Assembly (NCBI GenBank): GCA_017652345.1
Contig: JAGCBE010000524.1
Coordinates: forward strand, 1-25,284
DNA length: 25,284 bases
Origin: Methanobrevibacter sp.
Lineage (GTDB): Archaea; Methanobacteriota; Methanobacteria; Methanobacteriales; Methanobacteriaceae
Direction of reading: 5' to 3'
This document shows positions 14,127 to 20,429 of this stretch, piece after piece. A program made the position numbers and the translations under genes. How positions within the stretch are numbered: position 1 is the first letter of the stretch; the number at the start of each line of letters is the position of its first letter. The notes below the pieces were generated by a model. That model had not been told where the DNA came from, made no database searches, and worked only from the letters and a program-made list of their open reading frames with translations.

Positions 14127-14686
14127 TATTGATCCTTTTTCTTGTTTAATTCAGCAATCAATTCTTTGCACATTGCTAATAATTCAACATTTTGCTTTTT
14201 CAATTCTTCAATTTCATCATTGCTGTTCTTTTCAACTGGCATTTCTCTACCAAATAATTGCAAAACTTTATTCCAAGAAATATCCATGCTAATAACATAT
14301 AACAATTCTTCTTCTTGAAATGTTAAATCATTTGGAACACGATACATTTGTTTTATTTCATCCATATGATTTTCAAGTTTTTCTTTAAAAGATTCAGGCA
14401 ATTCTTCAATTTCCCAATATCTATCAAAGTCTTTCAATGTAAAGACTTTACTGAAATTTGTTAATTGTGCAGAATATTGCTTGAAGTTGTATTTGTTTAA
14501 TGGAACTTTAGTTTGTTCACCAGTATTAACATACATAAATGGACGTACCTGATAAACATGCTTTTGTAATTTATTACTATCACCGTAATCGTATTCAATT
14601 GTGAAGTTTAATCTTGCTGGTAATTTAGCAGTTTCACTAGCACGATTAGCTACATCAATGTTTTGAGAATATTCGAACTCTGCCAT
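14126..14686 (-). CDS. Hypothetical protein with C-terminal coiled coil
   Basis: 186 aa. Residues 1-60 look beta-rich (LNFTIEYDYGDSNKLQKHVYQVRPF); the last 35 residues (DEIEELKKQNVELLAMCKELIAELNKKKD) form a likely coiled coil. AGGAGA precedes the start. It sits between small unknown genes and the GroES-like gene and shares a TAATG overlap with it, which suggests coupled expression. I do not recognise the family; a structural or chaperone-partner role would be guesswork. Confidence 0.65.
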   Translation of the reverse strand: MAEFEYSQNIDVANRASETAKLPARLNFTIEYDYGDSNKLQKHVYQVRPFMYVNTGEQTKVPLNKYNFKQYSAQLTNFSKVFTLKDFDRYWEIEELPESFKEKLENHMDEIKQMYRVPNDLTFQEEELLYVISMDISWNKVLQLFGREMPVEKNSNDEIEELKKQNVELLAMCKELIAELNKKKDQ

Positions 14687-14688
14687 CT

Positions 14689-15021
14689 TTATTTCTCCTG
14701 GTTTTTTGTTCTTGTTCTAAAATATATGCTTCTTTCAGTGTTTTCTTCACACCATTTTTCTTTATTAATCTCTTTCCAAGAGTTGCTTAAACGTTTTTTA
14801 TGTTCAATTGCTCTTTCGGATCTAAAATAAGCTCTTAAACGTTTAGATTGCTCTCTACGATATCTTTCAGTTTGATGAGTTCTTCTTATCTTAGCTTTAA
14901 CAATTTCACTAAATTTGCAACCCTTTTTAATGCATTTCAATTTAACTTTATGTTTAACCTTCTTAGGTTCTGATTCAATACATAAATCACTGAAAACATT
15001 AAGTATTTCTAAATCATTCAT
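14689..15021 (-). CDS. Small basic protein, possibly with NUMOD3-like repeats
   Basis: 110 aa, strongly basic. After an N-terminal acidic stretch, KVKHKVKLKCIKKGCKF is followed by arginine-rich helices (RTHQTERYRREQSKRLRAYF; ERAIEHKKRLSNSWKEI). These resemble, weakly, the S-x-x-x-K-R-x-S NUMOD3-type repeats of homing endonucleases. Nucleic-acid binding is plausible. No catalytic motif is visible. It overlaps its upstream neighbour at the stop/start. Confidence 0.55.
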   Translation of the reverse strand: MNDLEILNVFSDLCIESEPKKVKHKVKLKCIKKGCKFSEIVKAKIRRTHQTERYRREQSKRLRAYFRSERAIEHKKRLSNSWKEINKEKWCEENTERSIYFRTRTKNQEK

Positions 15022-15368
15022 TAGTATCTTCTTCCATCTACTTCATCAAGTTCAGATACTTTTTTACCTTTAAGTCGTTTGATTTCTTTTAAATTATAAT
15101 TAGATCTGCAACTACGATCTCTATTTCTAGAATCTAAACGATGATGAGATCTATTTAAAATACCTCTTACAACTTTCTTGGCATTTTCAAGTTCTTCTTT
15201 ATCTTGACGATCTTTAATACGCTTCTCTTGTTTTTGAAGCTCTTCTAAAGATTCAGTGGCAATGAATTTACCATTATCTTTAGCATAATTATCTAATTCA
15301 TGCTGAGAAGATATCAATACTTCATTGCCATCTGCATCTTCTACATAAAATGGTGCAAAATCAGCCAT
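15021..15368 (-). CDS. Small charged hypothetical protein
   Basis: 115 aa. The N-terminal third is acidic (MADFAPFYVEDADGNEVLI), the middle is a charged helix (EELQKQEKRIKDRQDKEELE), and the C-terminal third is arginine-rich (NRSHHRLDSRNRDRSCRS). No domain is recognised. AAGGAAGG precedes the start, which is 2 nt after the chaperonin stop, so it is certainly co-transcribed with the chaperonin. Confidence 0.6.
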   Translation of the reverse strand: MADFAPFYVEDADGNEVLISSQHELDNYAKDNGKFIATESLEELQKQEKRIKDRQDKEELENAKKVVRGILNRSHHRLDSRNRDRSCRSNYNLKEIKRLKGKKVSELDEVDGRRY

Positions 15369-15369
15369 T

Positions 15370-16719
15370 TTACTTTCCTTCCTTAGGGGTTACAATGTGT
15401 TCAGAACTCAAGATAGTTTTTGCTACATCAAAAGCAATTGTAACTTGACTCTTAATCACACCTGCTGAATCAATTACTTTAACTGGATCAATATACTTAA
15501 CTCCAATTTTATTGTAATTTGTTTCAAAGATTTTTCTGTATTTCAACTTTTTAAAGAAAGAATAGTTTTTACTGGCTTCTCTAAATGCCTTTTTTAATGC
15601 ATACCCTGCTCCAGTTACTACTCCATTCTTGTAAGCTGAAATTGTACTTAAAATACAATCTTCAACAGAATCTTTGATTTGTTTTAATTCAGCTGCTGAA
15701 TTTGCACCAACTTTGATTTTGCATATTTTAGATTCAAATCTAGCAATACGTTCTCTATTCAATTTAGCATCGGATTTTAACATTTTAATATGTGATTTTA
15801 ATGCTTTATCTTCTTTAAATTGAAAGATTGTATTGTTAGATCTTGTTTCAACTTTAGTAATAGTTGAAGCTAATTTCTCTAAATCTACAAAAATATCTGC
15901 TTTATGTTGTGCTGGAATAAATGCTGTATTAATCCACAAGTAATTTCCAACACCTTTTAATTGATTAGTTTTAATAACATTTAATGTATCTTCACTAATA
16001 CTTCCAATAATAACTAAAGGTTTATGTTCTTGAGCTGCTTTTGAAGCTGGAACAGCTAATTCACTCATTGTAATCTGATCTTTAATAACAAATTCAGGAT
16101 GATCAAATACAACTGAACCATTAGTTTGATTAATAAAGAATGGATCACCATAACCAATTGGAAGATAAAAACCAGTTATTTGTTCATATGTAATATCAGG
16201 TTCTTGTGTTTCTTCAACAATATAATGTCCTGTTGGTCCATTATGAAAGATTGCTTCTGAAATTGGTTTTGCAACTCTTTCATCACCATTAGTAACAATC
16301 ATTGATACATTAAATAAGTTTGTTTTTCTAACTTTTAATGGATCATCACTTAAATAATTTGAATTAGAGTAGCAATTAAATTGATCTAATTCTTCTTTAT
16401 CTACATCTAACATATCTTTAACGTCATTACAAACAGACTCTAATTCTTTCAAATCTTTAAAATGACAACGTTTTACCATTTCAGTAGCTAAACTGATGAC
16501 ACCAGTTGTACCATCACCTTCTGTTTGAGCTTGCTGTTTAGAAGCTTGCCTTAACAGTTTAAAAATAGGTGTTGGATTTGGAATATTATATGCTGTGTTG
16601 TAACCATCTTTTGTTGTTAAAGCTTCAGCTTTGTAATCAAGTATTGTTAATTTTCCATTAGGACCCATAGTATCAGTAACTGTTTTAACAAGATACAATG
16701 TGTTTTTATCTAATTTCAT
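15370..16719 (-). CDS. Divergent GroEL-like chaperonin (Hsp60 family)
   Basis: 449 aa, against about 548 in Escherichia coli GroEL. TVTDTMGPNGKLTILD (residues 13-28) matches the VTLGPKGRNVVLD motif; LTTKDGYNTAYNI carries D38 (GroEL D52); EGDGTTGVISLATEM carries D69 (GroEL D87); SVEDCILSTISAYKNG with VVTGAGYAL carries D354 (GroEL D398). All three catalytic aspartates are thus present, and YIDPVKVIDSAGV...AKTILSSEHIVT matches the C-terminal equatorial helices. About 13 residues are absent at the N-terminus, the apical/intermediate region is about 25 shorter, and the Gly-Gly-Met tail is missing. It likely folds phage proteins with ATP. The GroES-like gene is four genes downstream. Confidence 0.88.
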   Translation of the reverse strand: MKLDKNTLYLVKTVTDTMGPNGKLTILDYKAEALTTKDGYNTAYNIPNPTPIFKLLRQASKQQAQTEGDGTTGVISLATEMVKRCHFKDLKELESVCNDVKDMLDVDKEELDQFNCYSNSNYLSDDPLKVRKTNLFNVSMIVTNGDERVAKPISEAIFHNGPTGHYIVEETQEPDITYEQITGFYLPIGYGDPFFINQTNGSVVFDHPEFVIKDQITMSELAVPASKAAQEHKPLVIIGSISEDTLNVIKTNQLKGVGNYLWINTAFIPAQHKADIFVDLEKLASTITKVETRSNNTIFQFKEDKALKSHIKMLKSDAKLNRERIARFESKICKIKVGANSAAELKQIKDSVEDCILSTISAYKNGVVTGAGYALKKAFREASKNYSFFKKLKYRKIFETNYNKIGVKYIDPVKVIDSAGVIKSQVTIAFDVAKTILSSEHIVTPKEGK

Positions 16720-16720
16720 A

Positions 16721-16900
16721 TTATTTTCCTTTGTCTGCTTTTATTGCTTGAATTGATTTTGCAATTCTTTTTTGTTGTTCTTTAGAAATTTCACTTGTAT
16801 TTAATTTTTCTAATTTTTTAATGCGTTTATCTGCAATTTTAATTATCTTTTTACTGTATTTAATTAGTAATTTTAATTCTTTCTTAATTTTCCTATCCAT
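16721..16900 (-). CDS. Small lysine-rich helical protein
   Basis: 59 aa, starting MDRKIKKELKLLIKYSKKII and ending IQAIKADKGK, highly basic and probably all helical. GGAG is 5-8 nt upstream, overlapping the stop of the previous gene, and its own stop is 1 nt from the chaperonin start. The tight packing supports translation. It contains an internal TAAATAC match (16792-16803). Function unknown; DNA or RNA binding is possible. Confidence 0.6.
   Translation of the reverse strand: MDRKIKKELKLLIKYSKKIIKIADKRIKKLEKLNTSEISKEQQKRIAKSIQAIKADKGK
16792..16803 (-). promoter_or_regulatory. Weak T4-late-like motif inside CDS, upstream of chaperonin
   Basis: TAAATACAAGTG on the minus strand has the full 12-mer but is preceded by T, where the nine intergenic sites have A or G. 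Predicted +1 is G16792, 73 nt before the chaperonin start. It may be chance in lysine/asparagine codons. Confidence 0.25.
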
Positions 16901-16902
16901 TT

Positions 16903-17406
16903 TTAACTCCGTAATAAAAAACTTTGCATATGATCACTATATGCAACGTGCATTTTTAACACTAATTGTGTTATTGTTTTTTCATTCAAATATAACTGAC
17001 TTCTTGTAGAATTCATTTTAGCATCTAAGTAATAAACAGGATTACCAAATGTATCTTTGTAATCTGTTTTCTCCATATACCAATGAAATCTACAAGCACC
17101 ATCTTTAAAAACAAGATCTTGATCCCATCCTTCTTTAATAACTTTGTTTAACCAATATATTATTGAAGGAACATAATTAAGTGAAAATAACAACTTAATC
17201 ATTACTCTCTTGTTCGATATATCAGTATTAGGTTCCAATGTTCTCATTACACTGTACATTCCAGTGTCATATAAGTTTAAATCTTTATCATAAAAGACTT
17301 TTTGCTTAATTCTTTTACAATTTAAAGATTTTTGGAATCTTTCTACAGAAAAGATCGAAGATGTTACTTTATCAGTGAAAGAAACTTCAAAATTCAGTAT
17401 TTTCAT
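16903..17406 (-). CDS. Hypothetical protein, first gene of the chaperonin block
   Basis: 167 aa from the ATG at 17406, preceded by AAGGAAG; the upstream in-frame ATG at 17427 overlaps the predicted transcription start and is therefore rejected. The protein has mixed alpha/beta character (MKILNFEVSFTDKVTSSIFS; MYSVMRTLEPNT; YYLDAKMNSTRSQLYLNEKT) without a recognised motif. It is first in the run 16903 to 11965, under promoter-like site 8. Function unknown. Confidence 0.65.
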   Translation of the reverse strand: MKILNFEVSFTDKVTSSIFSVERFQKSLNCKRIKQKVFYDKDLNLYDTGMYSVMRTLEPNTDISNKRVMIKLLFSLNYVPSIIYWLNKVIKEGWDQDLVFKDGACRFHWYMEKTDYKDTFGNPVYYLDAKMNSTRSQLYLNEKTITQLVLKMHVAYSDHMQSFLLRS

Positions 17407-17424
17407 TGAATCTTCCTTTGTTTT

Positions 17425-17436
17425 CATAAGTATTTA
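17425..17436 (-). promoter_or_regulatory. T4-late-like promoter motif, site 8
   Basis: TAAATACTTATG preceded by G on the minus strand. Predicted +1 G17425; the 19-nt leader contains AAGGAAG. Divergent from site 9, 33 bp away. Confidence 0.6.
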
Positions 17437-17468
17437 CTAACTTTTTAAAAAAAATTACAAAATATCAA

Positions 17469-17480
17469 TAAATACTAGTG
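17469..17480 (+). promoter_or_regulatory. T4-late-like promoter motif, site 9 (only plus-strand copy)
   Basis: TAAATACTAGTG preceded by A on the plus strand. Predicted +1 G17480; the 29-nt leader contains AAAGGA before the start at 17509. The only plus-strand copy precedes the first plus-strand gene of the island. Confidence 0.6.
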
Positions 17481-17508
17481 CAGAAAAAGATTAACAAAGG
17501 ATAATTTA

Positions 17509-17889
17509 ATGATAACAACTATGATTTACAACACTAAGAATGAAACAGCTCAGGTTAAAGTATTCTTAGAAAACTCTAAAACTTTTAAAGTTCACTCAAC
17601 AATCACTTTGAATAATGGCAAACAATATACTTCATATTTGAAGCTTACACCTCAAGAGTTTGCTCACTTCTGTCAATGGTGTTACGATGATTGCCCAGAT
17701 AAAAATCCATTAGATTTTGAATTAAAAGAAATGTATGGAAGATTAGTGCTTTATTATCCAGATGATAGTTTTAAATATCATTCATCTAAAAAAGCAACAG
17801 TGGCAACTAAGTTTTTAAACTTCGATAAATTCCTTTTTATCGGCATGCAACTGCATTTTAAACAAGCTGTCGAAAAGACTAAAAAATAA
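17509..17889 (+). CDS. Hypothetical protein, first gene of plus-strand island
   Basis: 126 aa. The N-terminal half is beta-rich (TAQVKVFLENSKTFKVHSTI), followed by TPQEFAHFCQWCYDDCPDK and a basic, aromatic C-terminus. Two cysteines in CQWC could bind metal, but no second pair is clear. The gene is preceded by a promoter-like site and AAAGGA. It is the largest gene but one of the island. No family recognised. Confidence 0.7.
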   Translation: MITTMIYNTKNETAQVKVFLENSKTFKVHSTITLNNGKQYTSYLKLTPQEFAHFCQWCYDDCPDKNPLDFELKEMYGRLVLYYPDDSFKYHSSKKATVATKFLNFDKFLFIGMQLHFKQAVEKTKK

Positions 17890-17894
17890 AACGG

Positions 17895-17923
17895 TTGACT
17901 TTATTAATTTTAACGTTAATAAT
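17895..17923 (+). promoter_or_regulatory. Sigma70-type promoter B
   Basis: TTGACT (17895-17900) followed after 16-17 nt by TAATAA or AATAAT (17917-17923). The first nine bases TTGACTTTA are identical to promoter A. Predicted start near 17930. Confidence 0.55.
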
Positions 17924-17929
17924 TTCAAA

Positions 17930-18049
17930 CGTTACTTAAGTGATCTGAGTGATGCCGGATTGCTACACACGAAAACAGTTTGGGTTCTGAAAATCTACCA
18001 TGCATCACCTTCTGAGTAGATTTTCAGGCCCTTTTTAAATGAAGGTGAT
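17930..18049 (+). ncRNA. Structured leader RNA, module B
   Basis: Contains a terminator-like hairpin at 17982-18031 with loop 17999-18015. Loop segment GCATCAC (18002-18008) is complementary to upstream GTGATGC (17949-17955). Loop segment ATCACCTTC (18004-18012) is a perfect 9-base complement of the ribosome binding site GAAGGTGAT (18041-18049). The loop therefore has two competing partners, one of which would hide the site. Together with module A it looks like a family of cis-acting RNAs. Confidence 0.6.
17982..18036 (+). terminator. Terminator hairpin in leader module B
   Basis: CTGAAAATCTAC/GTAGATTTTCAG (12 bp) closed at the base by GGG/CCC across a small internal loop, followed by TTTTT (18032-18036). 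It sits before the gene at 18054. Confidence 0.7.
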
Positions 18050-18053
18050 AAAA

Positions 18054-18149
18054 ATGAAAGAATTTGAAAAATATTTAGATAATCAGAAATTTACTGTAAA
18101 AGGTGATAATCCAGAATTTGAACAATACTTGAATAATAAGAGGTGGTAA
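18054..18149 (+). CDS. 31-aa small protein after leader module B
   Basis: 31 aa, MKEFEKYLDNQKFTVKGDNP followed by EFEQYLNNKRW. It contains two related segments (EFEKYLDN and EFEQYLNN). The start at 18054 follows GAAGGTGA; an upstream in-frame ATG (18039) would overlap this site. Its stop is 1 nt from the next start. It is the direct target of leader module B. The short length lowers certainty, but spacing and ribosome binding sites favour a real gene. Confidence 0.55.
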   Translation: MKEFEKYLDNQKFTVKGDNPEFEQYLNNKRW

Positions 18150-18150
18150 T

Positions 18151-18552
18151 ATGTTGAAAAACTATTTAAGAAAACTTTTGGGTATTGAAAAGTTGGAAGC
18201 TAAAGTTTCCCACTTACAAGATCAGTTAGATTCTGATATCTATTCTAATATGAAAACAACAATGGAACAAAAGATTGCTCGTACAGTTATCAAATTAGAA
18301 AAAACAATTGTTGAACAATATGAAAATATTAAACATATTGTTGATTTTAATATGAGTTGTGACAAATACTCTATTAAAGGAACAATGTTAGTTAGATATT
18401 TTGGAATGAGAGAAGATTCTTATGTAATTTATTCAAATGATATAACAATTACAGGTGAAAAAGCTAAAGGATTATATGAATTAGCTGATAAAATGTTTAG
18501 AGTGATGAGTATCAATAAAGACGTTCACCAATTAGTTAATGGAGAAAAATAA
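18151..18552 (+). CDS. Hypothetical protein with N-terminal coiled coil
   Basis: 133 aa. After MLKNYLRKLLGIEKLEAKVS a coiled-coil segment covers residues 12-70 (HLQDQLDSD...EQKIARTVIKLEKTIVEQYENI). Residues 75-120 are beta-rich (SIKGTMLVRYFGMREDSYVIYSN). AGAGGTGG precedes the start. The stop overlaps the next start as TAATG. No family recognised. Confidence 0.65.
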   Translation: MLKNYLRKLLGIEKLEAKVSHLQDQLDSDIYSNMKTTMEQKIARTVIKLEKTIVEQYENIKHIVDFNMSCDKYSIKGTMLVRYFGMREDSYVIYSNDITITGEKAKGLYELADKMFRVMSINKDVHQLVNGEK

Positions 18553-18608
18553 TGGCTGTATTAATTTGGTTTATTGTTATGTTTATTGTTTGGGAAATTT
18601 TAGATTAA
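18552..18608 (+). CDS. 18-aa membrane micro-protein
   Basis: MAVLIWFIVMFIVWEILD. Nearly the entire peptide is one hydrophobic segment with a short acidic end. GGAG lies 8-10 nt upstream and the start overlaps the stop of the preceding gene as TAATG; a bidirectional terminator follows the stop. It could insert in the membrane, perhaps as a holin-like or regulatory peptide. No similarity is claimed. Confidence 0.5.
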   Translation: MAVLIWFIVMFIVWEILD

Positions 18609-18609
18609 T

Positions 18610-18632
18610 AAACCCCTCTTTTGAGGGGTTTA
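18610..18632. terminator. Bidirectional terminator between converging units
   Basis: AAACCCCTC/GAGGGGTTT 9-bp stem with a TTTT loop, followed by T-rich sequence on both strands. It closes the plus island and the ejection-protein transcript ending at 18636. Confidence 0.85.
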
Positions 18633-18635
18633 ATT

Positions 18636-20405
18636 TTAATATCCATGATTCATTAAACCTATACCTATCTTTGGAACCGTTGGTAAAGGTCTTTCTAATG
18701 CATCTCGTATTGATGGACTAAAGATTTTAGGTTGTGTCGTACGTAATACATTTTCTAACTTTCGACTATCACCTGTCTTTAATGTTTCTTTAGTAAGTTT
18801 ATTAAGTTGATCTTTCTTTTTAATCAAATCTAAACCTTGTTGCACAGATCTTTGTTGTATTCTTCTTTTAGTATTTGCTCTCGAAATGCCTCTTGTAAGA
18901 CCTATGCCTTCACGTCCTAATGCACCAAGAATACCACCAATTGCACCGGTACCACCTAAAGCTACGTCTAAAGCACCTCCACCTATACCTGCCAAAGCAT
19001 CTTTACCAAATCCTGTTAGTATATCTAAAGCTTTACTACCACCAACTTTTTTAGCCATATCAGCTTCATCAATATAATGGATTCTCTTAGCTAATCTTCT
19101 TTCCATACCAGTGTTAAACATATTGTTAATTATTCTTTCTTTAACAGCTTCTGGTATTTCTTTAGAATTATTCAATTTTGTAACAAAATCATCCAAATAA
19201 TCAATGACTTTATCTGTATTGATACTTGTTAAACCTTCTTCTGCATCAGTTACACTCTTGGTAAACAAATCATCAATATTATCAAGATTTTTTCTCTTTT
19301 TCAATTGATCAGAAATAACTTTCATTTGTTCACCAGCAAGTCTATCAGCTTCAGGTATACCTTTACCGTGTATCAACATATCAGCTTCATTATCAAGATT
19401 TTCAGTAACTAAATCTAAATATTTCTTGCTCATATTTTCTTCAGCTGCTTGTTTGAAGATTTTACCAGTTTCTTTATTAGCTTTAACAATCTTAGGCATC
19501 TTTCTAACCAAAGTTTCTTGATCAGAATAAGATAAAAATCTTTTACCTGTATTAGCATCTTTTGGACCATTATTAATCATTTGACCTAAAATATTGTTTT
19601 GATGATCAAAATTCATCTTTAATGCTAAATTATCACCTTCTTGAACAAATTGTGTTCTAGGTTTTTCAAGCACTTTACCTAATGTTTCAGATAAATCGTT
19701 CTTGATAGTGTTAATAGCTTTCTTTTCTTTAGCAGCTTCTCTTGCAATTCTGACTTTATTGCCAAAAGCACCTGCAGTACCTAATGCACCAACAAAACTA
19801 GCACCTAATACACCACTATGTGCTCTGTCTTTAAAATCTTTGTCATATCCTTGCTGAAATGCATCAGCACCATAAATTGCCATTTCAGTTGGAATAGATT
19901 TAGCTGGCATTAAACCATAAGAACCAATTGTACCAGCAGCATCCATTGGATAACGATACCATTTAGGTACATCATAGTTTTGTTCTTGATATGTTCTTTC
20001 AAGTTTTTTGATGTTCTTATCATAATTTTCATTAAACATTTCTCTCCAAGATCTATCTGGAGGAGTTGTTCCTTCAGGTGCTTCCAAATATTGTCTAACA
20101 GTTGGTTTATTATTACCTGAAAGATAATCCAAAGAAGCATCATAAGCTGCATTAAGACCTTGAATACCACGATTAATACTATCACCAAAAGGTAAATTAG
20201 AAATCCAACGTGAAACACCTCTTCCATATTCTAAAGATGGATTAGCTTTTTCTAGGTTTTCAGCTTTAGCAGCTGCTCTTAATTCAATTTCATTGTCTGG
20301 AAGACCAGCAGCTCTATCTCTTTCAATAGTTCTGCCGATCATTTCACGTGTAATTCCAGCTAATTCAAATTGTCTTATTTCTGCATTAGTTAAATTTACT
20401 GCCAT
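18636..20405 (-). CDS. Putative internal virion / DNA ejection protein
   Basis: 589 aa. N-terminal residues 1-60 (LTNAEIRQFELAGITREMIG) are helical; the middle is a long charged helical region (residues 220-440); around residues 480-525 there is a glycine-rich, membrane-active-looking stretch (DALAGIGGGALDVALGGTGA followed by IGGILGALGREGIG), then a basic C-terminal tail. Podovirus ejection proteins share this pattern: helical rods with one glycine-rich amphipathic region that enter the host envelope. It is last in the run of three related-looking virion genes. The function is inferred from composition and place. Confidence 0.55.
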   Translation of the reverse strand: MAVNLTNAEIRQFELAGITREMIGRTIERDRAAGLPDNEIELRAAAKAENLEKANPSLEYGRGVSRWISNLPFGDSINRGIQGLNAAYDASLDYLSGNNKPTVRQYLEAPEGTTPPDRSWREMFNENYDKNIKKLERTYQEQNYDVPKWYRYPMDAAGTIGSYGLMPAKSIPTEMAIYGADAFQQGYDKDFKDRAHSGVLGASFVGALGTAGAFGNKVRIAREAAKEKKAINTIKNDLSETLGKVLEKPRTQFVQEGDNLALKMNFDHQNNILGQMINNGPKDANTGKRFLSYSDQETLVRKMPKIVKANKETGKIFKQAAEENMSKKYLDLVTENLDNEADMLIHGKGIPEADRLAGEQMKVISDQLKKRKNLDNIDDLFTKSVTDAEEGLTSINTDKVIDYLDDFVTKLNNSKEIPEAVKERIINNMFNTGMERRLAKRIHYIDEADMAKKVGGSKALDILTGFGKDALAGIGGGALDVALGGTGAIGGILGALGREGIGLTRGISRANTKRRIQQRSVQQGLDLIKKKDQLNKLTKETLKTGDSRKLENVLRTTQPKIFSPSIRDALERPLPTVPKIGIGLMNHGY

Positions 20406-20429
20406 TGTAAATCATCCTTTTTATTTAAA

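Noticed and set aside
17930..18036. tRNA or tmRNA-like gene
   Set aside because: No acceptor stem or T-arm pattern can be formed; the sequence is better explained by the terminator hairpin and its complementary strands.
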